Assembly (NCBI GenBank): GCA_028456385.1
Contig: JALNQF010000010.1
Coordinates: 186,001 to 250,000 of the forward strand
Direction: 5' to 3'
Source of the DNA: Ophiosphaerella korrae
Lineage: Eukaryota > Ascomycota > Dothideomycetes > Pleosporales > Phaeosphaeriaceae
DNA length: 64,000 bases
The translations under genes were made by a program, and so were the position numbers. The notes beneath the pieces were generated by a model. It was not told where the DNA came from, did not search any database, and saw nothing but the letters and a program-made list of their open reading frames with translations. How positions within the stretch are numbered: position 1 is the stretch's first letter; each line of letters starts with the position of its first letter. Positions 21,239-31,772 of this stretch are shown one piece after another.

Positions 21239-21612
21239 TTTGGTGGTGTTGTGGTGTTGTGGTGTTGGTGTGAGGTTGGTGCACAGACGTCGATGCGCGT
21301 TGTTGGTCGCATCGCGAAATCACGTGCGGGGCAAGGGGGCGGATCCTAGTTCGCCGCCGCTGATCTGAGAGGCCACGGTTCCCTTCAAGAACCTTCCTTG
21401 TACCGCGGTGCTGCATATTGGTGCCCGCATCGACGTAATTCCGCTGAGTGGTAACACGTCTGCATTCATTCTCTTGCCAGTCGCTCTCTTGTTTCGTTTC
21501 TGCATCTGTCTTCCCCCATTTCTTCTCGCCTCCAAACTTTCCAACATAGGCACATACAACCTATCAACCAGCACCCCCGCATCTCCTCCCACTACCCAAT
21601 CAACCGTCACAA
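21239..21612. promoter_or_regulatory. Divergent promoter CENP-O / acetyl-CoA transporter
   Basis: 374-bp shared upstream region. A purine/GT-rich run (GTGGTGTTGTGGTG) lies just before the CENP-O start and a pyrimidine-rich stretch precedes the transporter start. No gene seen. Confidence 0.5.
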
Positions 21613-23412
21613 ATGAGCAAACGCGCTGCGCGATCCAAGAACCGCGATTCTGTAAAGCGGCAGGGCTCCACCGACTCCCTCCGCGAAAAGGGCAACGGAC
21701 ATGCAAGCACGAGTCGCGCCAACATGAACGGTATTGTGCTGGAACATCGGCGCAGGCACAACTCCATAGACAGCACTTCTCCGTCTAGCCAGGCGGCCTC
21801 CTTGATGGGCAGTTCCTCCTTCTCGCTGGATGACGAGGTCCCCACACTGGGCGAGGATGAAGGGCCGTCCAAGGGCTTCTTCGAGCTCAGCAAAAAGGAC
21901 CAGCGAAACTTTCTGCTATTAGTGCTGCTGTACTTCCTGCAGGGGATACCCATGGGACTGGCGCATGGCTCGGTGCCATTTCTGCTGAAGAATGTGGTGT
22001 CTTATTCGGCCATTGGAGTCTTCTCGCTAGCAGCCTACCCGTACTCCCTAAAGCTACTATGGAGCCCTATCGTGGATGCTGTGTGGTCACCGGTTCTCGG
22101 CCGGCGCAAGAGTTGGATTCTGCCCATCCAGACCATTTCCGGCTTCGCTATGATCTGGCTGGGAAAACACATCAACGGCATTATGAAGGAGGCTGGCGAA
22201 AATGATGCAGGTGTTTGGAACTTTACGTGGTGGTGGTTTGCACTTGTGTTTTTGTGCGCTACGCAGGACATTGCGGTCGATGGGTGGGCTCTCACGCTGC
22301 TTTCCAAGGAAAACCTCGCGTACGCATCTACGGCACAGACCGTTGGTTTGACTGCTGGCCAGTTTCTCTCGTATACCGTCTTTTTGGCCTTCAACTCCAA
22401 GGACTTCGCCAACAAATGGTTCCGTCCGGCCAACGCTCCTGCCGAAACCGGGCTCATGGAACTCGATAGCTACCTCACGTTCTGGGGCTGGGGGTACCTG
22501 ATTGTCACCTTTGGCCTCGCCTTCATGAAGCGCGAGGATCGCGACAAGAATACGGATGGCATCATGGAGGTCTACCGCACTATGTGGGGAATCCTCAAAC
22601 TCAAGAACATCCAGTCCTTTATCATAATCCATCTCATCGCCAAGATCGGCTTCCAGGCCAACGACGCAGTCACAAGCCTCAAGTTGTTGGATAAAGGCTT
22701 GAAGCAGGAGCAACTGTCACTCGTTATTCTCATCGATTTCCCGGTCGAAGTCTTCCTAGGCTACTACATTGGCAAATGGTGCCAGACCTACCCGCCCATG
22801 CACATCTGGTGCTGGTCCTTCATAGGCCGTTTGGCGGCTGCTGGCTTTGCCCAATTCGTTGTATCTGTATTCCCAGCAGGAGGGGCAGGTGCTTCATTCC
22901 TGCTGCTCGTTATCGCCGAGCACGTTCTCTCGACGTTTATGAACACGGTTATGTTTGTCGCGGTCAGCGCGTTCCATGCAAAGATTTCAGACCCAGTTAT
23001 CGGCGGGACGTACATGACGCTTCTTGCTACGTAAGTTACCTTTGCCTTTTTTCTTGCTTGTGCTAACGTTGTCAGCGTATCGAACCTTGGAGGCACGTTC
23101 CCGCGCTTCTTCGTCCTCAAGGCGGTAGATATGTTCACTGCAGCTACGTGCTTGCCACCTGCGCAGCCACCCAAGGCAGATCTTCTCAAGGGCCCACTTA
23201 TTACTCAAGCCTTTGCTTGTGCTGGTGAGGCAGACAAGCACCGATGCCGTGACGGCGGAGGCATTTACAACGTGACCACGGATGGGTACTACATTGTCAA
23301 CATCATATGCATCGTCATCGGCGTCGTGACGTTCTGGGGCTACATTAAGCCAGCCGTGATGCGAATCCAGGCCCTGCCGCTGCGCGCCTGGCGGATAGCC
23401 GGCGGAGCATAA
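21613..23412 (+). CDS. Acetyl-CoA transporter (SLC33A1/AT-1 family)
   Basis: Two exons, 21613-23030 and 23076-23412, with a 45-nt intron, giving 584 aa. The protein is a multi-spanning major-facilitator-type carrier, by homology moving acetyl-CoA into the ER/Golgi lumen. After a ~95-residue hydrophilic, Ser-rich N-terminus come the family signatures LLYFLQGIPMGLAHGSVPFLL, YPYSLKLLWSPIVDAVW, GRRKSWILPIQ and CATQDIAVDGWAL, then further helices. The C-terminus keeps NLGGTFPRFFVLKAVD and a Cys-containing loop. The intron falls just before NLGGT. The call is strong at family level; the substrate is inferred. Confidence 0.9.
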
Positions 23413-24330
23413 AATACTCTCCATAGATAATCAGTCCAGCCCAAATACCACGCAAGTTTAGATAATAATTCTCGCAAGCGTCTCCCGACCTCGGTCGGCA
23501 TCGTCGGAGCCTCCAAATTGTCGTCATGCCGCGCGTGATTGCTAATCCCGATGCCACCCGCTCGAACGATTCTGTGCAAATTTTTGACCAGACGCCGACC
23601 AGCTTGCGCATGCAAGTTCGCCTTTTGCCAGACCGCTCGCGACTCTCGCGCGCGCCCTCGTGACCAGCCACACCGCGCCGGCCAATAACGGCGCTTCTCG
23701 CACGCCTTCCCATTTACGTGCTGCGCCGAATGCGCACTGTGCGGAGCATCACAGCCACGCACATGCAGCAGGTTTCAGGGGGCTGCAGGACTACTCGCAC
23801 TTATTTAGAGTGGGTGGCTGTTCAGTGGGAGGGATGCAGTGGGATGAGGACAGTCAGTCAGCGGAGTGGCCTCGGACGACGGGCTGCCGAACGCGCCGAT
23901 GGTGTGACATAATGTCTTGGCTGCGGGCTGCGGGCGCGCAGCAGGGGGAAAAGGGTTCGGACGTTTGTATAGCGGAGGCTGCGGTGTTGTGGCTGGTTTG
24001 TTGCACAGATAGATACTTTGCGCTTGATACACCGGTGCGAACAGCCGCTTACGGAACAACTGCCGCTAGGCCGCATCCAGCACCGCGTTTTGACATCTGT
24101 CGCAAATTATCTGCTGATGTGCGCTTGAATCTCTTTTTATACTGGACGCTCTGCTCCCTTTGTGAGACAACCCTTTACACGACAGACTTGTTGCTGCCCT
24201 GCACGGCAATCACACACCAACAGCACACTCGCATCATACAGCCTCGCTCGCCCGCCCAACTTCGAATAGATTAACAAGACAAATCGGACCCCCGAAAGCG
24301 GATTCTTTGTCTGGGCAAAACGACATAGCC
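23413..24330. other. Intergenic, 0.9 kb
   Basis: Transporter 3' flank and peroxiredoxin promoter. A 204-codon open frame on the plus strand (23660-24274) lacks any family resemblance and is probably chance. Nothing else seen. Confidence 0.5.
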
Positions 24331-25198
24331 ATGACGATCTCGCCATACATGCCCAAGGTGCGCGTGCAGAAGCCTGCACCACACTTCTCTGGCACATCGG
24401 TCGTGGACGGCACTTTCGAAGGTACGTCGTCCGCCCTCCCCATCTCCGCCTTGCTAACTCTCACAGAACTGTCGTTGACGGCCTATACATCGAGGAAACA
24501 ATGGCTTGTGCTAGGCTTCGTGCCCATGGCCTGGACCTTTGTGTGTCCGACCGAGATCATCGCCTTCAGCGAACGGGCAGCGGATTTCGCGGCGCGCGGC
24601 GCAAGCGTCGTGTTTGCATCGACTGACTCCGAGTACAGTTTGCTTGCGTGGGCGAATGCGAGTCGGAGCGAGGGGGGTCTGGGCAAGATTGAGATTCCGT
24701 TGCTGAGCGACAAGAATCACAGCATCAGCAAGGACTATGGAGTGTTGATTGAGGATGAGGGGATAGCGCTACGCGGGCTGTTCTTGATTGATCCGAACGG
24801 CATCGTGAGACAGGTATGTTGGTAGGGAAATTGGGCTGGACAGAGTGGCTGATGGCGTCTAGATCACGATTAACGACTTGCCCGTTGGACGGAGCGTGGA
24901 CGAGACGCTGCGCCTGATCGACGCGTTCCAGTTCACTGATAAGTATGGCGAGGTAGATGACCCTTTTCCCCACTCGTTCGGTCGCACATGCTAACTGTGA
25001 TAGGTCTGCCCAGCGAACTGGAACCCGGGCGACGACACCATCAAGGCCACGCCTGAAGGCAACAAAGCCTACCTGGGCAAGGTGCATGCCGACACGAAGA
25101 TGTCGGGCGTTGCGAAAACGAATGGTAAGCATGGCGATCGACCGGTTCTTGCGATGCAGACGAAGAGATAAGCTCACGTTCCTGCAGGGTCTTCGTAG
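24331..25198 (+). CDS. Typical 2-Cys peroxiredoxin (Prx1/AhpC family)
   Basis: Exons 24331-24421, 24467-24813, 24863-24952 and 25004-25124, with a probable last exon 25188-25198, giving 219 aa. The enzyme reduces hydrogen and organic peroxides through thioredoxin. The peroxidatic cysteine is Cys57 in TFVCPTEI and the resolving one Cys178 in [10 protein letters not shown]. The [16 protein letters not shown] segment reads [16 protein letters not shown]. The last intron (GTAAGC, CTCAC branch, CTGCAG) would end the protein in NGSS; without it the frame continues 13 codons further past NG and stops at 25171. Family substrate and localisation (cytosol, no signal) are inferred. Confidence 0.9.
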
Positions 25199-25954
25199 CG
25201 TAGCTTGCTTGTCTTAATACACTTTTTCTGCGAGAATGGAGAATGTCTTTTGTAAGGCATGGGCTGGCGCTAGATTAGACTAGTGATGCATCGCAGCTGG
25301 GGAAGTGATGTTTCGATATGGAGGGGACGTTGTGTTTAGTGGAAGTATGTTCATGTGTAATTTACTTGGTAGCGTAGTTTGTAATGTCCTTTAGATCTTT
25401 GGTGTCTTTGATATGGCGTGGCTCTTGTGGATTTTATTCTACATTACAGCTGGCATCGAGCTTATACTGGCTTCTAGTAGACATGCTGGCATATAAATTA
25501 GAATGTTAGGCTGCCAGACTTCAAATCTACCAGCAGGTAGTATCACTTTACTCGAGGCACAATGGTGGTGCGAGTGAAACTGACTCGACCCAAAGGGGAC
25601 CAGTCAGATTTCATGAGGTGACGTGTTATTTCTTGAAGTTGAGGCCTGAGCCACTCCCCGCTTTATGCTCACGCATGATGCGGTAATGATTTTGGAAGCC
25701 ACACAGACGCAAGTGACGTTGACCAAACTCACGCTAATCCACGCTTGGCCCCGCTAATTTCACATCAGCAAGATCACGGCGCAGAGAACATGCCCTTCAA
25801 GCACAGTACACGCATCAACTCTCGATATATTACCCTCATTTTTCTTCTAGGCCTCTTGTAGATAGCCCCGCTATATATATTAATACCCCTTGTTGTTGTA
25901 GCATTCCAGCTACATCACCACAGATGCCATTCCTTCCCCAGTATTACGGAGGAA
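25199..25954. other. Intergenic, peroxiredoxin / Myb gene
   Basis: AT-rich 3' flank and a TATATATATTAAT element near 25875, about 80 bp before the Myb-gene start, which could be a TATA-like promoter element. No gene seen. Confidence 0.45.
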
Positions 25955-27802
25955 ATGCAAGATCATGCTGCTCCAGAGTGGACAAAACCAGGTGCTCCAA
26001 TCGCACAAGTTCTAAATGACTCAGCCTTGCCACAGGGTGGTACAGAGCCCACATCTACAACACATCTACCACAGGCTGCCCCGTTTAGCGGGAAGCTTGC
26101 TGATCTCCTACTGAACATCGCCGAGGAACCACCAAATAAGCGGAGAAGAGCAGACGATGTCGAGGAAACCTCGCGAACCATTTCTGAAAATTCAGTCATT
26201 AAATTACCACAGCTTCCTCAGCGTCCGGCCAAGACCGCCAAACGTCCTAGGATTCCACCGCTGCTGCAAGGTCTACATCAGCCTCCTCCCCTTCCACCAA
26301 CTGGGCAACGGTTTCCCCCGATCAAGGATGGAGTTAGCGGGTTTGAGCAGGATATCTGCGATAGAGTCCAGTCTGGGAACGCAACTAATGAGGCACGCAG
26401 CAAAGGGAATAGAGAGTATGACTTTGCCAAGAACGAGGAGCCGCGAGTCTTCAATGAGGTACGGGACGATGCTGCAATAGAAAGGGATATCGTACCCTCG
26501 CCCATTTCTCCGGTAGCCAAGGCCAACCAACCAAAGGCTGGTCAGACAGATGCCAAAGTGACTAAAGGCAAGGCAGTTGTGCAGAGCCGAAAACGGAAGA
26601 AGTGGTCGGATGAAGAGACGAGAGACTTGCTTCTTGGGGTGAGCAGATTCGGCATCGGCAGCTGGAAGAAGATACTGCACTGTCAAGATTTCAACTTCGA
26701 GGGACGCACTACCGTGGACTTGAAAGATCGTTTCCGCGTCTGTTGTCCAGGCGAAGGGCTAAAGTCCAGAAGGCCAAAGGAAAAGAATGCAGCTGAAAAA
26801 GAGCTTACAGAACCAGCAGAAGTATCCACCACAAGCGCAGAAACACCAAACGTAGAAAGTCCCAAACGCCAAGCGCTACAAGGCAAAGACGTGTTTGCCA
26901 AAGGCGCCGGAAACGTCCACCGAATGAGCAAGCCCGAACTAGCGAAACTGGGTATCCAGACTCCCTTTCCAAAGAATACACGTAGGCCACGTCATGTGTT
27001 CAATGCGCAGGACGACGAGAATTTATACAAGGGGTTCGAGAAGTACGGAGCTGCCTGGCACTCCATGCGTGATGACAAGGCCCTGGGATTCAGCGATCGC
27101 CACCCAACAGACCTGCGCGATCGATTCCGCATCCGCTACCCCGGGGCCTACGCAAGGGCTGGCTACAAGCTTCGCGCAAAGACCAAAAGCAACCAAGAAA
27201 ACGAGCCCAACCACGACGCCTCTCCGCCCCACCCAACGCCTTGCAAAGACTCCTCCCATGTGTCTTCGACAACAAGTAGCAAGCGCGCAAGCAACGCACC
27301 AGTCCACGAACCCGACCCCCTAGACCGCCCCTTCACCACCACCGTCCCCACCATTCGCCCCCAGTCCCTCCTCGACCCCACCCCTTTCTTCCTCACCGAC
27401 GCCTCGGGCGCCATGTCTGCCGACGAAGACGGCACGCTCGTGCCCATCGTGCTCAACCGCAACATCCTGCAATGGGCCGACGCAAACACCGCACTCATGG
27501 CCCCGTCCACGCACCCCCAACCCCCCACAGACGCCCTGCACATCAACCCCCTTGCCACCCTCAACCTACCGCTCATGGCTCACCCGCCGCCCGCGAAGAC
27601 GGCGCCGCGCACGTATGCGCATGAGGCGTTGGCGGTTTCGCAGTGGGCGCCGGCGAACAGGTCCGATCATTTACTGCGCACACCTAATTTGCCGACGATT
27701 GTGTTTCCCCATGTCCCTGTTGCGAGCGCGAGGGGGACTGTGCTCAATTTGCCGACGCCGGCGGATTTGCTGTCGGGCATGGATTTGGAGGAAGGGTCGT
27801 GA
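25955..27802 (+). CDS. Two-Myb telobox-type DNA-binding protein
   Basis: Single exon, 615 aa. Two Myb/SANT-like domains are visible. The first (about 211-268) reads KRKKWSDEETRDLLLGVSRFG and ends in TTVDLKDRFRVCCP. The second (about 343-400) has FNAQDDENLYKGFEKYG and ends in HPTDLRDRFRIRYP. The VDLKDRFR/TDLRDRFR endings match the 'telobox' recognition helix (VDLKDKWR type) of telomere-repeat binding proteins. The two-domain layout recalls yeast Tay1 and fission-yeast Teb1, so binding to TTAGGG-like DNA at telomeres or promoters is plausible. The rest is disordered: Pro-rich, with basic patches (NKRRRADD). ATG 25955 follows GGAGGAA; an upstream ATG at 25924 is out of frame. Confidence 0.8.
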   Translation: MQDHAAPEWTKPGAPIAQVLNDSALPQGGTEPTSTTHLPQAAPFSGKLADLLLNIAEEPPNKRRRADDVEETSRTISENSVIKLPQLPQRPAKTAKRPRIPPLLQGLHQPPPLPPTGQRFPPIKDGVSGFEQDICDRVQSGNATNEARSKGNREYDFAKNEEPRVFNEVRDDAAIERDIVPSPISPVAKANQPKAGQTDAKVTKGKAVVQSRKRKKWSDEETRDLLLGVSRFGIGSWKKILHCQDFNFEGRTTVDLKDRFRVCCPGEGLKSRRPKEKNAAEKELTEPAEVSTTSAETPNVESPKRQALQGKDVFAKGAGNVHRMSKPELAKLGIQTPFPKNTRRPRHVFNAQDDENLYKGFEKYGAAWHSMRDDKALGFSDRHPTDLRDRFRIRYPGAYARAGYKLRAKTKSNQENEPNHDASPPHPTPCKDSSHVSSTTSSKRASNAPVHEPDPLDRPFTTTVPTIRPQSLLDPTPFFLTDASGAMSADEDGTLVPIVLNRNILQWADANTALMAPSTHPQPPTDALHINPLATLNLPLMAHPPPAKTAPRTYAHEALAVSQWAPANRSDHLLRTPNLPTIVFPHVPVASARGTVLNLPTPADLLSGMDLEEGS

Positions 27803-27922
27803 AAAATAGATACCCCGCACTTGACATCAATACCGGGTGTGGGGCAGGGGAGGAAGGTATATTCTTTCAGCAATGGTAATTGCCCAGCGTAGTTTGAATG
27901 GACGTTGTTGTTGTTTTTTTGG

Positions 27923-28629
27923 TCACATCTTCTTGAGCTGCTTGCGTACGCGCCCAATTTCAATCTCCTGGGCGCGCAGCGAGGCAATGGTGGTTAGGAG
28001 GGCGGGCACGCTTTCGACGACAGAGGTAAAGGATGCCTGGGCGGTGCGTAGGGCGGGCGGCACGAGGATGCCGAACCAGCGGAGGGGGTCCGTCGAGTGG
28101 TCCACAGCGGATTGCAAACTTTCTTCTCCGGACGAGGCCTTGTCCCCCAGTTCTGCATCTTGGCGCGGTTCCGTGGCCGATTTGTTGGTGGGTGCAATGG
28201 CGAAGCTGATTTGGTCTGCTTCGCCGCTTTGTACGATCCTATCGAGCGATTAGTACGTTCTGAGCTTTGGCGTCTATCTACGTTTTTTTGAGCGAGGGAG
28301 AAAAATATGTCAAACGTACACTTTTCTCAGCGCTTGCATACGGTCATCGTAGTAATCCTGTCCATAATGCGTTGCCGAGCGATTCTGGAAATTGGCTTGT
28401 GCAAGAGCGAGGTAGGACTGGGTATGTTAGTCTGGGGATGTGGGTTGGGGGAGGGGAGAATAGGCACGGAGGATAATTGCGTGGAGAGGTTCTGCTGGGC
28501 CTTTTGGTAGGCGTCGAGGGTGTGCAGGTAGGTTTCCAACAGCTCATCCAGGCGACCGGCAAGCGCGTCTTTATCGCCAGAGAGAGATGCAGGGTTTGCT
28601 GCTACTGTGTGAGATTGCAAGTCTGCCAT
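27923..28629 (-). CDS. vma22: Vma22-like V-ATPase assembly factor (CCDC115 family)
   Basis: Three exons on the minus strand, 28629-28468, 28417-28320 and 28238-27923, with introns of 50 and 81 nt, giving 191 aa. Vma22 acts at the ER in assembly of the V-ATPase membrane sector. Evidence: the N-terminal helical LAGRLDELLETYLHTLDAYQ, then after the first splice SYLALAQANF...HYGQDYYDDRMQALRKV, a core signature of the family, and the C-terminal DPLRWFGILVPPALRTAQ with coiled LRAQEIEIGRVRKQL. The first donor is the weak GTGCCT, but frame and family alignment both require it. Divergent from SURF1 with 148 bp between starts. Confidence 0.82.
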
Positions 28630-28777
28630 ATTCAAATCTCAAAATGGATGGAAACGTGGTGGTGACCGATGCCTGATCACCTCTATCGTATGTTCAGCCT
28701 ATTCCACATCAGTCACTAGCCTCGGCAGTCCGAACAGATCTCGACAGCACCACCAAGACACCACTATCACTGCCAAA

Positions 28778-29867
28778 ATGCCCAAGTCAAGCCCCTTCCT
28801 GTCCCTGTTCCGCCGGTATCATACGCAATCCCTCGCGCCGCGCCGCACAAACTTCACACTCCCCCGGCCATGCAACGCCCCACGGCGTCCCCCGCCCTTT
28901 GCACAAAACACCACATTCCTCCGCACCCACCGCGCAAACCACTCTGGTATCGACCCCTCCTTCGTCTCAATCCTCGACCGCCCCGCAAAAATGGCCCGCG
29001 TAGGCAAACAGCACGGGCCGGGCCTGATCATCCTGGCCATTATCCCCGTCACCGCGTTCCTGCTCGGGTGTTGGCAAGTGCAGCGACTAGGCTGGAAAAC
29101 GGACTTGGTAGCGCGGTTTGAAGACCGGCTGACATTTCCGCCATTGGAGCTGCCGCTGCGGATCGATGAGAGCATGTTAGACGCGTTTGATTACCGGAAG
29201 GTGTATGCGCGCGGGCGGCTGCGGCACGATCAGGAGATGCTGGTGGGGCCGCGGGTGCTGGACGGGGAAGAGGGGTATACGGTTGTGACGCCGTTGGAGC
29301 GGGTGGACGAGCGGGGGGGCGTGCACAAGATATTGTGTTGTAGGGGGTGGATTAAGAAGGATACGGCCGCGCAGTGGTTTCGGAAGAAGAGCGGGGGGTT
29401 GCCGGAGGGGGAGGTATTGATTGAGGGGTTGTTGAGGACGCCGCCGAAGGGAAACATGTTCACGCCGAGGAATGAGCCGGACAAGGGAAAGTGGTTTTTT
29501 CCGGATGTGAAGCAGATGGCGGAGTGGACGGGGAGTCAGAGAGTATGGGTTGAGGAGACGATGGGTGAGTTTGAAAATACTTGGATAGGAATTGATTGGG
29601 TATCTAACGATGCGTAGTTCCCGACTTGCTCACGAATTATGAGCGTGAACCAAAGGGTATTCCAATTGGTAGGGCGCCGACTGTCAACCTGAGGAACAAC
29701 CATACTCAGTACATCTTCACATGGTTCGTCCTGTTCTCCCCTCGTTATAGGAAAATTCTCACTGCATTAGGTATGCGTTAAGCTTAGCAACATCAGTCAT
29801 GTTCTGGATGGTCGTTAAAAAGCCGCTGTCAGGTACTCAACGAGTCCGACACAGCGCGCAATGGTGA
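28778..29867 (+). CDS. shy1: SURF1/Shy1 cytochrome c oxidase assembly protein
   Basis: Three exons, 28778-29564, 29618-29723 and 29771-29867, with introns of 53 and 47 nt, giving 329 aa. It is a mitochondrial inner-membrane chaperone for Cox1 maturation. The Arg-rich N-terminus (FRRYHTQSLAPRR) is a likely import signal. The first membrane helix (LIILAIIPVTAFLLG) leads into CWQVQRLGWKTDLV, then GPRVLDGEEGYTVVTPL and CCRGWI, family signatures. The second helix (YALSLATSVMFWMVV) is at the C-terminus, encoded by the last exon. It runs tail-to-tail with CENP-T, with 16 bp between stop codons. Confidence 0.93.
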
Positions 29868-29883
29868 TGTTCCGAGCCACAAC

Positions 29884-31625
29884 TCAGTCATCCTCTTCTT
29901 GTATAGTATTCAGCCGCTTCCGTTTCTGCCCTCGGAGCTTTTGTGGCGGTTCCATTCGTAATTGCTGGAGTAATTCTCGCGGCAGCATCTTTTGCGCAAG
30001 CGAGAACGATGTACTATTATCCGCAGTCTTGCGGGTCCTACGGTAAAATTAGCATGAGCTTTGGTATACAGGACTGTACGCCGATGAATAGCATACCTCT
30101 TCATGAGCGCAATGACGTCGCTCTCCTCAATCATCTTGCGCCCACCGTGTTGAGCATAGGCTGCTAAATCGATGCCTATCTGCTCAAAGAAGTCATCTGT
30201 GACTCTCACCAGAGCAGCCAGTGTATCTTTGCTTAGCCGTGGCTTGCTGCTTGAAGTCTTCATGAAGCCCAGTGCCAGTTTCTTTACCGAAGCGGCAGGG
30301 AAGGATGGGTATTCCAGCCCACGTTGCGAGATCCTGAGTTCTCTGGTTTTCTTTTCTGCACGCTGCGTGGCTGCTGCGCGATGTTCCGGCGATTGCGTTT
30401 GCAGGCTTCGATCTACGGCCGATTCTTCTTCTCGATATGCAGCCAAGTCAACATCGTTTTCCAAACCTTCATCTGATTCCCAGCCTTGCATGCCCAGAGT
30501 TGCTGTGGGGTCTTCCAGGTCTATTGCCGCTGCAGTCTCATCCTCCTCGGCATATTTTGGTTTGGACTGATCTTCATTGTCCTCTTCCGGGATTTGCGAC
30601 CTTTCGCCTTGATCTTCTTCTAGCTCTTCTTGTGGCTGTTCTTGTAAAGGCGCACGAATGCGCTCAGGTATCATGAATCTGAATGTTGGCTCTTCGGTGT
30701 CGTCGTCGGCGTCCCCGAACACACCGAGATCCACATCGCTAAGCCTTCCATCTCTTCGTCCTGTGAGTGCCCGGATCTGAGTTGTGGTATCGTCTTCGTC
30801 CAATGCCTCGTTTATAGTTTGATCAAGCAGCCCATCTCGCCTACTAATAAAGGTCCCATCAATCTCATACTCTTCTTCCACAGCACCAAGCTCGCTCAAG
30901 TCGGCGAATCGCTCGCTTACTCTTCCTGGATACCCAAGTCGCGGATCTTCGCTGATTGCTCTGCGCCCAAATTCGAGTGACTGGACTGTCCCACCGTCAA
31001 CATCATCTGGCAGTTCCGGTAATAGTGATTGTCGCGGTGGGCGCTCATGTATGCTATCATCATCATACATGTCGTCGAGTGCCATACTAAGGCGTGGTGC
31101 GGCTGGGTCGGGGCCATCTTCGACATCCGGAAGATCGAGGGCTGAGTGGCGTAGCCTTCGTTGGATGACCTGAGAGGAAGGCTCGGTCGGTCTGCTGTCG
31201 CGTGCGAGCGCTTTGCTCAGATCTCGCAAGATATCTCGCGGGGTTTCCCTCTGCACGCGCCCACTTCTTCTCCGGTTGTTTCCTGGTGTTCTTGCAGCAT
31301 TGGCCCGCTCTCGTAGTGCTCGAATAGCGTGCGGGGTGGTTGGCGCAGTTCGCCGCGATGGAATCGGTCGGGTTGCTGGCCCGCCGCGTGGTGTCCTGGC
31401 GGTGCCTGGTGTCCGAATGAGTGGCGTCTTCGTGCTCCCTGGTGTTGGCCCCGCGCTGGCGGCCCTCCGAAAAGGCGTGTTCGGCTTGATGCGCGCATTG
31501 GGTGTGGCCGCGATTGCGCTCTCAGGAGACAGGCGCTGCTTTTTGCGTGCAGAATCGGACATGGCGGCAGGTGAAGTCGTCGGCGGTGGTTGATTGCGCA
31601 AGTAGGTTGGCTTGTTGATGGACAT
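29884..31625 (-). CDS. Kinetochore protein CENP-T (histone fold)
   Basis: Two exons on the minus strand, 31625-30097 and 30037-29884, with a 59-nt intron, giving 560 aa. The long disordered N-terminal part is rich in TP motifs and acidic patches, as expected for the arm that recruits Ndc80. The C-terminal histone fold begins at FPAASVKKLALGFM and runs through LSKDTLAALVRVTDDFFEQIG, GGRKMIEESDVIALMKR, and after splicing STSFSLAQKMLPRELLQQLR. Reading straight through the intron gives a different, unrelated C-terminus, and the spliced version restores the family ending. CENP-T with CENP-W binds centromeric DNA. A second ATG (31562) is a possible start. Confidence 0.88.
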
Positions 31626-31772
31626 TGGGAAACGCGCCAGTGGGACGCGCCTGCCTGGACCCTTGCATGCTCTAACGGGATATGGTTTAGCTTCTTGTTA
31701 TCGATAACGTTGTCGTCCAAACTCCGAACTTTTTCTGTTGCCCTGCGCCATCCGTCACGAACCACACAAATC
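31626..31772. promoter_or_regulatory. Compact divergent promoter CENP-T / cms1
   Basis: Only 147 bp separate the two start codons, so both genes must share control elements. No clear motif identified. Confidence 0.5.

Noticed and set aside
22087..22713. 208-codon minus-strand frame inside the acetyl-CoA transporter
   Set aside because: Antisense shadow of a well-supported membrane-protein exon.
23660..24274. 204-codon plus-strand frame in the transporter-peroxiredoxin gap
   Set aside because: No domain, odd Cys/His/Arg-rich composition, no splice partners, and it ends just before the peroxiredoxin start.
29910..30096. Uninterrupted C-terminus of CENP-T read through the intron
   Set aside because: The spliced frame gives the conserved SFSLAQKMLPRELL ending of the histone-fold region; the read-through sequence is unrelated.
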